From Bombyx mori (Eukaryota > Arthropoda > Insecta > Lepidoptera > Bombycidae): 64,000 nt of DNA. Position numbers and translations under genes: made by a program. The notes below the pieces were generated by a model that was not told where the DNA came from, made no database searches, and worked only from the letters and a program-made list of their open reading frames with translations. Position 1 is the stretch's first letter. Every line of letters starts with the position of its first letter. The stretch lies in contig NC_085117.1 of assembly GCF_030269925.1 (NCBI RefSeq), forward strand, positions 11,346,731 through 11,410,730, read 5' to 3'. Positions 19,885-32,949 of the stretch are shown here, piece by piece.

Positions 19885-22800
19885 CGCAATGAATGAAGGA
19901 TTTTACGCGTGTGAAATACAAGGGAATAGTGAAAAAAATTATATGGACTTAAGAAGGAGAATTGGTTAAGGAAGATCCGACAAAAGCTATTCCGTATGCA
20001 ATAGAAGAAAACATACATAGTTGTCGCAGCTAACAGCCATAATTCCTAACAGGGAAGCACTGAAGGAATAAATTTAAAATTTTGAACCTACGAATTACAT
20101 TTAAGGTACTAGCAATATTTCTTTTTGAAATAGGTATCACCGTACCCTTTAATTTTATTATTAATTTAACCCAATCAACATAATTTTGTAGTCATTTTTA
20201 TTACGGTTTATACTTGATTCTTTGTCCGTATATTATACATCTGTATAGTATATTAGACCATATATATTATGCGTATATTCACTATTCCACCCGTATTCAA
20301 TAGAGAATGTGATAATTTCTAAAATAACAAAAAATATGACCAATTTCATAGAGACTAGTAATTTCAACGTACCCATAGCACTCTCGTCGCTGAAGGTGTA
20401 TTGTTAACACTTTCTAATTAGATAGATTAGTATTATTGCAAAGACAAATAATAGTTCAGTAAAGTAATCACGTATTCCTTCGTGTTGTTGTTAACTAATG
20501 TGCAAAGGTATGTATTAACGGAATATGTCTGTAAATTTGCGGTAATCACTGGTGTTAGGGCTCACCATGAACTAGAACCGTTAGATACGACTATCCTGTA
20601 GATTACGAAAGAAAAGCTATCGTGCGTTCCGATATTAAAGATACCTCGTTTTTCAAGGTACCCCCTTTCATACTCTGGCTCCGATGCGGCAATTAAAAGA
20701 TTGTGATAAGTTTTGTTCTTAGAACATTCTAGATTATAGAAATCCGAATAGAATCAAACTTGAAATTACTTGTTTGTTGGCAAGAGAACGTTGTGTGGTA
20801 ACGTAAGCCGCATTTTCAGTCTGCTTGGTAATCTATAGGTCGTCTGTTTAACATGTATAGTGCATGTTCTTGTTCTGGTATGGATATTTTATGTACAAAA
20901 AACACAGAGCCGACGTCGGTTTGAATATTTGGCATAGAGGTATGTTGTTAATTTTCACGTGTGCGGGAGTCGATATGGTGGTACAGCGGGGTGAGGTGTG
21001 CGGCGGTGCGATGCCGAAAGAGGCCGCTAACGAATTGTTTTGGTGAAAGTGCGGGCCGGTGCCGCGACCACATTCCGACGAACTGGTCGAGGAGCCGGCG
21101 CTGTGGGAAACGCCGTCACAGGGCCACCCCACACGACGACTAGCCCATATCTGACGCCCGCTCAACTCGACCACCGAACCACCGATGTCTTCGACTCCTG
21201 TGTCGCATACTTACCTCTGATAACTACCTACCCTAAGGACAGTTCGTTTTAAGACCAGTGATTACTATAGGGCGAAGATAGGTAGTTACAAGCTCATTGC
21301 CTACATGGTATCCACCATGATAACATGAATACCTTCTGAGTATACATTTAAAACCAGAACGTGATTGTCAGCAGAAATAGTGAGGCAAGGTGGCAGTTTC
21401 GATCTGTGTGATGAGTAACATCCAAATAAAATGTACGTGTAAGAAGTTTATTTATCGTGTTGTGTAGCATGGGATTTACGTAAGGTAAAATGATTTAGCG
21501 TGGCTAGTAAGTGGTACGTAAGAGGGAAACGAGTTTGATGGAGTTGGCGGGAGGCGCGGGGCGGGCGGCGAGGGCGGCAGGCGGGTGCGCGACGTGATGT
21601 TATGTTATCGCATGCATTATTCAGCGGGTGGCGAAAGCGGCAATTTGCGACAATATCCACTGATTCGCAGAACCGACGACTGTTGAGCTGCCGACAACGC
21701 ATAAAACAGGATGCCACTCACTCAATAACCACCTCCAATTTGAATAAAAAGCTTTTGAGTAAATTGTTGTAGTTTTGCATGTTTTTTATTAATTTACATT
21801 ATATAATTGTTCGGCGTGATTGAAAAGTGAATGGTTAAAAGAATTCTTTTGATATTGTTGCAATGACGGTTAAAAATGAGGTGCTTTAAGAATTGCACAC
21901 TTTCTAAATCTATAAATTTTAAAAGCAAATTTAACTTTAGATAAATACATTAAGACGCTTTTGTATTTAACGCCAGTACATTTTATACGTTTTATGTTTG
22001 GTATTGTTAGTGATCAAAGTGAAATGTTCTGAAACTGCGAGCTTTGCATTAATCACTTAGATAGGTATAATGTTCATCTAAATTTAAACGAATATGAATG
22101 TACGTCATTGAATCGATCGACCAGCGCATGAAGGCGTTCGGCATTCGGTATTCGCGAACATTAGGTGTGGCAACATGGCAATATGCGCACAAGAAACTGG
22201 CCTTGATTGCGCAAAACAGCACCATCAAAGCTACCGAAGCCTTCCGCGACGACTTCTTCGAGGCCCACGCGGCGACGGCGGCGGCCGCAGCGTACCTCTC
22301 TCGATTTAATTATTTAAGTGTGAAGGCCAATCGCCTGGGGCGGGCAGCGGGCGGTGCGCAGCGACTGGTCCGACGGGTGCGGTCCGGAAGAACGCGCAGA
22401 CAGCGCGCCGCCGCTCGTACGCCGCGCACACCACCAGACTCTGGGGCACCACAGCGACACATCACATAACCGAACTCACGCAACGCTTCCATTTCGAAAT
22501 AGACAACTCTCTCACAGTTAGCGATCACCATCTGGCTAAACACCGTCCGCTGCATTGAGCATCGGTTCTAGACACATCGACTCCGACGAGACCAACGCCA
22601 TCGACGCTAACGGAGTCAGTCATCTCTCGCTCGAGACCTTTGCAAACTTAAACGCATCACTTAATCACTTCAACGTACACGCAATATCTTGAAACATAAA
22701 TGAAATTACAATTTGAATGTTGATGAATGACTCAAAACAAAAATACGCAGCAGTCAGAGATGTATTTATCTGACGATTAGCTTATAGGTAATTTAATTGA

Positions 22801-23772
22801 ATAGGTCATCTAACGAATGAGGCACCTACATGGTGCGTTCATAGGCGTGACTTTGCTACGTCACTATGAGTCATGTGTGGTGAGAAACATTGACTAGACG
22901 CATTGTCTACAACAATGGATAACCACTACTTGATATGATTGTATTTAGACGCACAAAAAAAAGTAGCCGTAGTCTTAAAATAATTATAATTATTGTTACT
23001 TGATTTTCTAAAGAACAACATATTTACTATCTGATGCGCTTATAGTATGATGGGCTTAGGGGAGAATAAAAACTTAATAAGAAGACCAAGCAAAAGCATG
23101 AAACATCAATGAAAGGACTCGATTGATGAATACGAAATGACGAATTTAAAAACCACGTAACAAATACACTACTTCCATGGAGAATTGGAGTATACGTCTA
23201 AGCACTACTTGGGTAGAACACTGTTAGCTCAAACGTATCTATTTATGTAAATACAGTGTGTAATTCGATGTCTAACTAGAGCGAAACATGTTCCAATGTA
23301 GAAACGACTCAGTAACATTAAGAATGCACGAAATGTTGAACAACATTGAGAGAGAGAGAGAGCAAAGAACTCTAGATATTGTTGTAAATAGCTTTTCTAT
23401 TCAATAATAAAAGCCAGCCAATAAGACAAACAGAATACTTGAAAAAGACAGGGGTGCACTAGGTAAAGGCCGCCTTGAATCATTGTTAATGGATGGGGGA
23501 TGAAGCTGAATTATTGCTAGATTTCGTAAGCTAGATTTTTTTATGAGCTTACTTCTAACTATATGACCACACGTCTATATTCAATATTTCTTCTATGTTC
23601 TACAAAGTTAACGTTGTTGAAATACTTCGACTTAGGTCATGTTCTTCTTTCTGTTATTGCTGATGATGATCCTTGGAAGGCAATGAATAAAAGTGAACAT
23701 TTATAAATCTCGAAGATTTCGGTAGGCTTTGTAAGCCTAACGGCTTATGGGTGATTTCATTAACGGTTCTTC
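19885..23772. other. long intron stretch with GC-rich islands
   Basis: AT-rich except for islands at ~20985-21180, 21530-21600 and 22200-22460. The last carries a 123-codon plus-strand frame (from 22098) with an alanine run, which I do not recognise and which could be compositional. A short GAGA run lies at 23348. Confidence 0.35.
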
Positions 23773-24011
23773 ACTGTTGGTAGGACCTCTTGTGAGTCCG
23801 TACGGGTAGGTACCACCTCCCTGCCTATTTCTGCCGTGAAGCAGTAATGCGTTTCGCTTTGAAGGACAGGGCAGCCGTTGTAACTATACTGAGACCTTAG
23901 AACTTATATCTCAAGGTGGGTGGCGCATTTACGTTGTAGATGTAAGGCTCCAGTAACCACTTAACACCAGGTGGGCTGTGAACTAGTCAACCCATCTAGG
24001 CAATAAAAAAA
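23773..24011 (+). mobile_element. Bm1 SINE, 5'-truncated
   Basis: Starts at the common breakpoint (ACTGTTGGTAGGACC) and ends AGGCAATAAAAAAAA. Confidence 0.85.
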
Positions 24012-26125
24012 ATTACTGTAAATATCTTGTAACTTTTTATTCCCCCTTTCAATGACATACAGCACTTTACAAACCGTAATCCGTGGTGAAATGGTCTCTG
24101 GATGAGTACCGAAATGGGTATGCGAAAGAGCGCAACAGTTTCCCGTTGCTGACTGGACGACTGTATCATGATCTTGATGGCATTGATGGTGCTGATAGAA
24201 AAGTATTGACGACATATTTACACACCACAGAAAAATCAGAGGATAATGTCACCGTTGACTCAAATCTACAACATTATTTTATTACTTTTTAACATTTTAT
24301 TGTATTATTGATCCACATGATATTGGAAATAAGAATCTGCACTCGCTGCTTTAAATGGCTGAAGAACTAATGTCGTAGAAGCGGGAAAACTGGAAAAGCC
24401 ACTTGCAAATTATTGTAATCATCATATTCACAAACAAGAAGTTTACATAGTTTTGTGATCGGTATATCTCATAAGGAAACCTTTCCGCAAACATGAACTT
24501 AATCTACGTTAATTCAATCAAAATTTATCTGCTTTGCTTAACTTTGATAGTACTTTTAATCAAACTTAATTATTTTTCGACGACTTCCGACCTGAGATAA
24601 CCAACCGCTACTCAGACTCGTGAATTTTAATAAACTTATGGACTTGGGTAAATTTTTAATTTTTGTTGAGATATGCTGGTTTACACCACCCTTGAGATCG
24701 AAAAAAAAAATAGAAATACGGAAAATATCAATCCATGCAGAATCGCTAGAGGACACTCCATTTTTAGATATTTTTTGGTTTCATCATTACACATCATTTA
24801 TTTTTTTACGTTGCTAGCAAATTTGTGATGTTTGCGTACCATAGGATTTGACCCTCGGTATTGCTGAATCGCTCGATGACAAATGATACCAAGTATCTTA
24901 CCCATTAGCATCTTATAAACGGTTTAAAACTACAACAACGCTAGTTATTCGTACGTACTGGTTATATTTGTTATACGATGTTCCCTATCTTTAATGAGTT
25001 CCGTGCATGAATCGGAAAAACAAAGTTACCCCTTATTTAACGTCGTCTTAATGTATTTGGGAAAAGGCCCGAACGATACATTTTAATTCTAGTAATGCCC
25101 TGTATGAACTCCTAATCAGCGGACTGCGTGAGGCCCACTAAGATGACCCATGTTTCTCCACTGAGACCAGTTTCGTAGAACTCGGGCGTTTCATTCTTCG
25201 GTAACGCAATAAAGCCAGACTGCTTTTTCTGTCTTAGACCCTTTCAACGGTTCCCGATATGAAATTTGACTGGCCCGAAACACTGTAATGGGTAACTTTC
25301 CTCTTGGTTTCGACTCGCTAGCGTAACGTTAGTGTAGAAAGAGAATACCTCTTACGCTCCGCTGCCTCCTAAGATAAGATGGAGGAACTCCTTCGTCGAC
25401 TTCATTCCGATACAATGCAGACACTTATCAAGGCAATCGAGCCCAGTAAGCAGTTGCGTTGCACTGATCAGTCGCCGGGACCACAATTTCAATACGGCCC
25501 GCCCAGATCGGATGCACAGCATCTTGATCCGGAAGGTCTTTGTCAATGATCACAATATCATATCACGTAAGCGCGATAAATTTTGTGGGTCTCATTTTTA
25601 ATTAATTTGCTATACCACCATCATTAAAATCGTTCGATCGAATCTTGGTATAATCGCATCGCTTTGAGTAGGTACTATGAGAATGTTATTCTTAAAATAG
25701 GAGCTGTTTAAGCCATAGCTCGCGTCCCATACTTTCAAAGTCAACAAAAACGTATATAAATAACGTGTCTAATCAAGACAACACTGAATTTTTGGAATTT
25801 ATTATAACAGCCAATATAACAAACTAATTGAATTTTGGCACATGCTTTATGATATTTGACAATGGTTCGTCTTTGAGTTTTGGTAACAACTTATAACCAG
25901 ATGGTTTATAGGCTTTCCCGCCCAAAAACAAATACAATAAAGTAATATTTATTACTTTATTATTATTATTATTATACAAAACCATTAAACTTGTGCAAAA
26001 ACTTGCAATTGCTAATGTAATTGCTAAACTGAGATAAGATTTATTAGGTACGTAAATTGACGAGCGCGGATTTGCCGACTTCAATTTTACAAAATCTTTA
26101 CTTTGAATTTAAAAACTCATAGTCC
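24012..26125. other. intron sequence, mostly unrecognised
   Basis: Mixed composition. At 25350-25550 there is a GC-richer stretch with frames on both strands, of which none is identifiable. A TTA microsatellite lies at 25955-25975. Confidence 0.35.
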
Positions 26126-26133
26126 ATTTATGG

Positions 26134-26415
26134 CAGCGGTCGGGGAACTTTTTTAATTATTACCCCAAAATATTTTTGTGTAAGTTGACATTATCCCATG
26201 GCGAAGAACAAAAAAAAAACGAAATCGCTTCTTTTTAGTATCTTTCACATTATAGCCTCCATGATAATTTTGAAAAGAAAACAATAACTAAAAATTTAAC
26301 GATTCTAAAGAAGTTTCACTTCAATATATACTTTTTACTCACAAAAGTTTCATTTTAACCCCCCAAAATTTCATTTTACCCCATTTGGGATAATACCCCG
26401 GTTCCGCGACCGCTG
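26134..26415. mobile_element. hAT-type MITE, 282 bp
   Basis: Terminal inverted repeats CAGCGGTCGGGGAAC (left) and GTTCCGCGACCGCTG (right) with one mismatch. The flanks are a perfect 8-bp duplication ATTTATGG (26126-26133 and 26416-26423). The CAG start and 8-bp duplication define the hAT superfamily. Inside, ACCCC-rich segments are inverted relative to each other. No ORF. Confidence 0.85.
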
Positions 26416-26563
26416 ATTTATGGTGTTGCAATAGTAGGAGTTATTTCCGTCGTGCATATTTTCTCATGTAAAGGAAAAGACAAGTAGTTGGGTTAGAACG
26501 CAGGGAGTTCGGTGCTCCCCTTCACCTCGGAGTTTTTATTCGAACGCATTCTTTTGTTTTTCA

Positions 26564-26970
26564 TTTTTTTTTTATTGCCCTTGTAGGCAGACGAGCATAC
26601 GGCCCACCTGATGGTGAGTGGTTACCGTCGCCCATGGACTTCAGCAATGCCAGGGGCAGAGCCAAGCCGCTGCCTACCGTTTAATACTCTCCACAAGCCT
26701 CGTTTGAAGAAGGACATGTCATAGCGCTCGGGAAACACCGTGGAGGGGAGCTCATTCCATAGCCGGATGGTACGTGGCAAAAAAGACCTCTGGAAACGCA
26801 CTGTGGATGATCGCAGTGGCTCCAGGTAGTATGGATGAACTCTACTCCGGTGGCGGGCGGTGCGATGGTAAAAACGAGATGCCGGTATCATCTCGAACAA
26901 TTCCTCAGAGCACTCCCCATGGAACAAACGGTACAAAATACAGAGGGAACCGAAGTCCCTCCGCAGACCC
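26564..26970 (-). mobile_element. 5'-truncated LINE copy
   Basis: The last ~400 bp of the 7651 LINE in reverse: the open C-terminal reading frame from GLRRDFGSLCILY to the natural stop (about 115 shared residues), then the tail and poly(A). Protein sequence is almost identical to the intact copy, so insertion looks recent. Confidence 0.88.
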
Positions 26971-27381
26971 ATTTCAATAAGACCATTAAAAAACCGATAT
27001 ACATTAATCAAATAGAGGGCAATATTAAGTCTATCGCTGAATAAATGGACGCGCCCTAACGAAGATGGATTTCATGTTCATGTTTGAATTATGACAAAAT
27101 ATAAAAAAAAAATTCTAAAACTTTACTTTAAATTCTTCTAAGCTTTGTACACTTTAGATGATTTATATGAAATCTAGAATGTTTGAACGACATTTCCATA
27201 CCATTGACGGTAAGTCAGTTCATTAGATCCGCGCGCTACGCTGGCGCCAAGTCTAGCCTACAGTTCCCGGAACAGCAAGGAATGCGATCGTTTGCGAATT
27301 TTACTTACTCGGTACCATTGATATAATATTCACGTTCCGTTCGCTTAGGATATAAAGTATTTAATTATTCACATTTTGTAA
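26971..27381. other. intron sequence, nothing recognised
   Basis: AT-rich, no repeat recognised. Confidence 0.4.
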
Positions 27382-27624
27382 TTTTTTTTATTGCTTAGAT
27401 GGGTGGACGAGCTCACAGCCCACCTGATGTTAAGTGGTTACTGGAGCCAATAGACATCCACAACGTAAATGCGCAACCCACCTTGAGATATAAGTTCTAA
27501 GGTCTCAGTATAGTTACAACGGCTGCCCCACCCTTCTAACCGAAACGCATTACTGCTTCACGACAGAAATAGGCGGAGTGGTGGTACCTACCCGTGCGGA
27601 CTCACAAGAGGTCCTACCACCAGT
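27382..27624 (-). mobile_element. Bm1 SINE, 5'-truncated
   Basis: Starts at ACTGGTGGTAGGACC and ends GCAATAAAAAAAAT on the minus strand. Good match to the family. Confidence 0.88.
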
Positions 27625-28158
27625 GTTTGTAAGTTTGCATACGATTTTCGTCGTTGTTTTGATGTTTTAATCAGAATACGTTTCTTTGTCTTTAGAACGC
27701 TAAGGGCGATATAATATATTGATTTGTAGAAATATTATGTTATCTGCATATCGGAGCGATTCGGTTCGGTAACATTCGTTAAATGAATTAGCCTGCAGAG
27801 GAATGGGGTCGGTCAGTCTGGGTACGTTGGCATCCGGCCTAACGACGAGCGCGGGCGCATTCTCTAGTAGCGCGAGCCACGATCTGCTCACAGTTTATGG
27901 CATTTAGAGAATCGCAATTCCTTTTGTAAAGTTTCGTGAACAACACGCGCTTTCCATATTTACAACATTCAAACGTATCAGTATTTCTAAAAAAATACAT
28001 TTTATATATACATATTTTACGAAGATTATAGCTCTCGACGAGCGATCCAATCTCGTATTTGTCAAAATTACAAATCACATTAGATTCGATAATGAAAACA
28101 CGATTATTTTAATAATTATTATAGCAATAAATATAGAGACTGATTAAAGTCTAGACCC
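27625..28158. other. intron sequence, nothing recognised
   Basis: Mixed AT-rich sequence; two short minus-strand frames without recognised content. Confidence 0.4.
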
Positions 28159-28398
28159 TTTTTTTTATTGCTTAGATGGCTGGACGAGCTCACAGCCCAC
28201 CTGGTGTTAAGTGGTTACTGGAGCTCATAGACATCTACAACGTAAATGCGCCACCTTGAGATATAAGTTTTAAGATCTCAGTATAGTTACAACGGCTGCT
28301 CCACCCTTCAAATCGAAACGCATTACTGCTTCACGGCAGAAATAGGCAAGGTGGTGGTACCTACCCGTGCGGACTTACAAGAGGACCTACCACCAGTA
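28159..28398 (-). mobile_element. Bm1 SINE, 5'-truncated
   Basis: Minus-strand copy with the common start TTACTGGTGGTAGG and a poly(A) end; about 4 bp missing in the GGTGGGTGGCGC block. Confidence 0.87.
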
Positions 28399-29009
28399 AG
28401 ACTGTGTCGAAAATATAGTATAAGGAAACTGTGACATAATATCACAGTGAAATAAATTCATACAAACGGTAAATAATTAGCGTCAGAATGTAATTGTTCT
28501 GAACGTTTGCGAATACCGATACACACGTACGGGTCGGCAATAACGCTAATTTGAAAGTACTTCAAACTATTTGCGGAACACAATCATGAAGATTACGAGA
28601 GAATCGAATGTTAATTAACATGCGAGAAGCCTAAATGAACGGTTTACGCGTCAAAACCGCAAGTGATACATTTTTGCACGGCTCGCGTTATGTGCGAAAA
28701 ATGCTTTTAGTTTATTACTCAAATATAATGTTGCTAATGCTGTCGGTATGTGTAGGTACGTTACTATAACAAATAATAAATTTCGCAAGTGTACGAGATA
28801 TCTAAACATAATTATATTTAATGAGAATAAAAATGATAGTATTTATGTTCATTTTACATGAACACAATGAAATTTTTTAGAAATTAATCCATTTATTATC
28901 TTCAAATGTAATCTCTTGCGTGTATATAGCGTTAATTATCGCTACATTTTGTCGTCTTATAGTATATCGTAGACAAAAGAAAACGAATCAAAATTCGCGT
29001 AATCCCTAG
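28399..29009. other. intron sequence, nothing recognised
   Basis: AT-rich, no gene or repeat recognised. Confidence 0.4.
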
Positions 29010-29220
29010 CAGGCAAGGGCTCGTCCACTACCATGCCTGATTCTGCCGAAAAATAGTCATGCGTTGCGGCATCAAAGTGAAACGACTTAGAAAACATTGA
29101 AGATTTCGATCTCATGTCTCAAGACGGGTTGTGGTAGTGACTTTGTGAGGTCTACGGGCTCCAGTAACGACTCAAAACCAGATGGACTGGGAGTTCGTTT
29201 ACTTAACTATGAAATAAAAG
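29010..29220 (+). repeat. decayed Bm1 SINE
   Basis: Recognisable blocks only: CATGCCTGATTCTGCCG, ATGTCTCAAGACGGGTTG, CTACGGGCTCCAGTAACGAC and ACCAGATGGACTGGGAG, then ATGAAATAAAAG. Old copy. Confidence 0.6.
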
Positions 29221-29290
29221 CATAAAATTGACTTTTTCTTTTTGAAAAACCCAAGCGTTTAAATGTAAGGTACAGGCATGAAAGACTTAC

Positions 29291-29389
29291 CAAAACGCTC
29301 TCCATACAGAAAAGCCGGCAGCTTGCAGAGGCAAACTTACTGCTAGCCCCTCGGGAAAGTTCTGTATCCCGATGCCCAAAGCCAAGTTC
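29291..29389 (-). CDS. SLC39A11: ZIP11-type transporter, exon with QNFPEG helix
   Basis: A 99-nt exon with acceptor TTAACAG and donor GTAAGT. It encodes [20 protein letters not shown] and then [12 protein letters not shown], with TG left over to complete Trp in the next exon. This is helix 5 of the ZIP fold; the Gln/Asn/Glu of QNFPEG replace the His-rich motif of other ZIP subfamilies, which is typical of ZIP11. It is too short to appear as a long ORF. It lies between the 25.2-kb and 12.4-kb introns, about 70 bp from a decayed Bm1 copy. Confidence 0.95.
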
Positions 29390-29676
29390 CTGTTAACAAA
29401 ATATGATAAGATTTTAATGATCAATTCAATTGCCCAAGTATGGTTTTAAATGGTAGGGTGATACCTGTGCAATTGAAACTTCAATCATGCCAATCAGGTT
29501 AGCGAGCGCGTCGTTCTGTGTAGCCTCTCAATGCCAATCAATTAATGCAGCAGAACCTAGTCTTGTCTACTAAAATCAATTTATTTCTCTATTAGCTCGA
29601 ACAGAATACCTACGCTATCCGCGGCTTTCAACTGTGCGATTTTTCGTACATAAATTGATTTAATACGTCCGAACAT

Positions 29677-30114
29677 CAGTAATCGTAAAGGATAAGACGT
29701 CCGGTGCATTCATATGTAGCGATGCACCGGTGTTCGAATTCCACAGGCGGTTACAAAGTTTTGTAATGAAATACGTACTTAACAAATGGTCACGATCGAC
29801 TTCCACGGTGAAGGAAATAATATCGTGTAATAAAAATGAAACCCGCAAAATTATAATTTGCGTAATTACTGGTGGTAGGACCTCTTGTGAGTCCGCACGG
29901 GCAGGTACTACCACCCTGCCTATTTCTGCCGTGAAGCAGTAATGCGTTTCGGTTTGAGGGGTGGGGCAGCCGTTGTAACTATACTGAGACCTTAGAACTT
30001 ATATCTCAAAGTGGGTGGCGCATTCACGTTTGTAGATGTCTATGGGCTCCACTAACCACTTAACCACCAGGTGGGCTGTGAACTAGTCCACCCATTTAAG
30101 CATTAAAAAAAAAA
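29677..30114 (+). mobile_element. Bm1 SINE, full length
   Basis: Head with AAAGGATAAGACGTCCGGTG and B-box GGTGTTCGAATTCC, then the middle with AAATTATAATTTGCGTAATT, the body from ACTGGTGGTAGG and the tail AAGCATTAAAAAAAAAA. The A-box start is degraded. It lies about 290 bp upstream (in transcript sense) of the QNFPEG exon, antisense to the gene. Confidence 0.9.
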
Positions 30115-30694
30115 CATTTGATTTACATCGACGGAATCCCTTTGTATGCGCCTGAAGTTTAATCGTATGATATTACAATACCATCCGATCCCAGTTGAGT
30201 TTGGATTCAATCAATGTCCACTAAGTAGGTACATCGAAACAACAAAAATGACAATACAGCGCCGAGTATCTTGAATAACGAGTTGTCCCCGTTGGTAATC
30301 ACAAATAAAAAACACGATGACCGTTTGTAACTAATCTTTGGACTGATTTTAATTACGCCGATGAGTTTCTTGATGTACCTACTCACGAGTGACATCACGA
30401 GAGTTTCAAGACGTGACATCATCGACTAAAGGCACAAAGACATCGGCTGCCGAAACTGTGTTTTAACACGAGCTTGTTAACTCCGATTTCGAGCAAATTC
30501 CTGTTGTGGATTCGTCAGAAGAGCTTTTTTTTTTGTAAGATCTACCGACCTAACAGTCTACATGTATACTGTTATTTAAGTGGGTTTTTCATGAAAAAAA
30601 AAAGATGTTTTCGGGGTAGCATGGCCCCTAATAGAATCTACGAACTTCTGTGGTCTGATAAGGTATGTTTTTTAATGTAAATGATCAGATGAGC

Positions 30695-30941
30695 TTTTTT
30701 TTTTATTGCTTAGATGGGTGGACGAGCTCACAGCCCACCTGGGGTTAAGTAGTTACTGGAGCCCATAGACATCTACAACGTAAATGTGCCACCCACCTTG
30801 AGATATAAGTTCTAAGGTCTCAGTATAGTTACAACGGCTGCCCCACCCTTCCAACCGAAACGCATTACTGCTTCACGGCAGAAATAGGCAGGGTGGTGGT
30901 ACCTACCCGTGCGGACTCACAGGAGGTCCTACCACCAGTAA
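30695..30941 (-). mobile_element. Bm1 SINE, 5'-truncated
   Basis: Minus strand, common start and poly(A) end, little diverged. Confidence 0.88.
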
Positions 30942-31044
30942 TAAGCTCTCAGCCCATTTTGTTTTAAAGAATTGTAGAAGACTGTATGTCGTATATAATC
31001 CAAAGCCCATACAAGAAGACGATAACCAATTTGAACAAATTACA

Positions 31045-31245
31045 ATTTTTTTTTGTGGCCTTATGAACAATCACTGCCCACCTTATTTCAAATAGTTACT
31101 GGAGCCTATAGACAACACAAAGAGCATTCCGCAACCAACCCACCTGTAGACATGAGGTTTAAATATCATTCGTATAGTAAAAAGGCTGTTCGATCCTTCA
31201 AATTAGAACGCATTACCGATTCGCGATAGAAAGACGCCCCCCTCC
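31045..31245 (-). repeat. decayed Bm1 SINE
   Basis: Minus-strand tail and body blocks (CTCCAGTAACTATTTGAAAT, TGCGTTCTAATTTGAAGGAT) with many changes. A poly(A) tract remains at the left edge. Confidence 0.6.
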
Positions 31246-31493
31246 CATCTTTTGTTTTTTTCTCATGATTTCGAAATGAGACATGGATTCATACAACGCA
31301 TGATGATCTCTCGTCTGAATGATAAGTATCGTCAAAATAAAAAGAAAGCACGAGAAAATGATTCAAACTTGTTTGTAAAATCTGAAAATAGATTTCGCAG
31401 ATATCATGAATACAGGCAACGACTTATTCTTATTTTCCGAGGAGTTTTACGAGTTTAAGATGCAGACAATTCAGCTCGCAACGGTAACCTAAG

Positions 31494-31539
31494 ATGTGAT
31501 TATAACACAGCGGAACTATCCGCTGTGTTATAATCACAT
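31494..31539. repeat. perfect 21-bp inverted repeat with 4-base loop
   Basis: Left arm 31494-31514 and right arm 31519-31539 are exact complements (key part TGTGATTATAACACAGCGG); the loop is ACTA. It could form a cruciform, or a hairpin if transcribed. Confidence 0.85.
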
Positions 31540-31729
31540 TTGAAGCTGATTTACAAATTAAATAACAAAATATATCCTATAAAAGTATTGTATTCGGTTT
31601 TGGCGGATTTTTTAATTTATTTTTAGTATTTATAATTTATTTATTACATAATAAAAACGCGCGGTTTAACCAAGAAAGCAATAATAAGGTCTGCGATTCG
31701 TGAAAACCGAAGAAAATAGTATTTTTAAC

Positions 31730-31870
31730 TTAGATGGGTGGGCATAGGGCCTCACTGCTCAAAAGACGTTAAATATTTGCCAGACACCACAATATGAAGT
31801 GAAGTCGAAGCCTCAGATTGATGTAACGGCTACCCTGTTATTGAGACTGGAATGCATCAGAACTAAACAA
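31730..31870 (-). repeat. probable Bm1 remnant
   Basis: Starts with TTAGATGGGTGGGC as in a Bm1 tail on the minus strand, then decays quickly; AACGGCTACCC remains near 31830. Confidence 0.35.
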
Positions 31871-32039
31871 GAACTTGCTGAGTCAAGCCCATGATATCAC
31901 AAGAAAAAGACAATACATATATTGGTGCGAGCAAACATAGTGTTTCCTCTGTCCTAGTTTACATAATTATTATACTTTCATATCATATCATCATACCATC
32001 ATACTGTTTGTTATTATTATTTGTTTTGTTTTACATACT

Positions 32040-32277
32040 TACTGGTAGGTAGGACCTCTTGTAAGTCGCACATGAGTAGGTACCACCACCCCGCCTATTT
32101 TCTGCCGTGAAGCAGTTATGCGTTTCGGTTTGAAAGGTCGTTGTAACTATACTTAGACCTTAGAACTTATATCTCAAGGTAGGTGGCGCATTTACGTTGT
32201 AGATGTCTATGGGCTCCAGTAACCACTTAACACCAGGTGGGCTGTGAGCTCGTCCACCCAACTAAGCAATAAAAAAA
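32040..32277 (+). mobile_element. Bm1 SINE, 5'-truncated
   Basis: Starts ACTGGTAGGTAGGACC and ends AAGCAATAAAAAAA; a ~12-base gap in the GGTGGGGCAGCC block. Confidence 0.86.
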
Positions 32278-32835
32278 TATTGTTTTTTATATTATATGTA
32301 TTTATTGTAATTTAATTTTGATTTAAATGTATATGTCAATTGATAGATAACTGTTATCTGATAAATATTATAAATACATTGAATTGAATAATCATAGTCC
32401 TTCATGTTGAAATAGTTCAACTCGCACATTTCAATTTTCATTCCGTTTTGACACATAGTAGCAAACGTGAAAAGTCGGTATTTAAATGGCACATTGTGAC
32501 ATATACAAGTAGTAACGGATGTATAGTGGCATTGGCGCATTCCTCACAAAGACGGACTCCCCCCGCGCTGCACCTGCGACCCTCGCAACGGCCCGCTCTA
32601 GGAATGCGTCTAACTGTATAACGCACAGCCTCCGTCACCGTTAAACCGAACTGTTCCTACGGTGCATCCGCAGCACAATACCGCTCCCAATGATACATTG
32701 TCTAAAACTATGGACTACACCCTATCGTTTGTTTGTTGGTGTTGTTGCACATTAAGTTCGACATTAAATCACTCTTGTAGTCTCGTTAAATGCTGTTTGC
32801 GAAGCTCAAACGATATTAAATTTGATAATGTTGAT

Positions 32836-32942
32836 GCGGCTTGGCTCTGCCTCTGGCATTGCTAACGTCCATGAGCGACAGTGACCACTTAGCATCAGGT
32901 AGGCCGTATGCTCGTCTGCCTACAAAAGCAATTAAAAAAAAA
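32836..32942 (+). mobile_element. solo LINE 3' tail, slightly shorter
   Basis: Starts GCGGCTTGGCTCTGCC, 7 bases inside the common start, and ends with AGCAATTAAAA. More changes than the copies at 13509 and 15369. Confidence 0.78.
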
Positions 32943-32949
32943 TGATTTT

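Noticed and set aside
22098..22469. 123-codon plus-strand frame with alanine run
   Set aside because: GC-rich island with open frames on both strands; no recognised domain or splice context. Kept only as part of the island note.
25352..25546. Possible coding stretch on either strand
   Set aside because: Frames are short, and none resembles a family I know.
29740..29756. B-box-like sequence as a tRNA gene
   Set aside because: It is the tRNA-derived head of a Bm1 SINE; no cloverleaf or acceptor stem can be completed.
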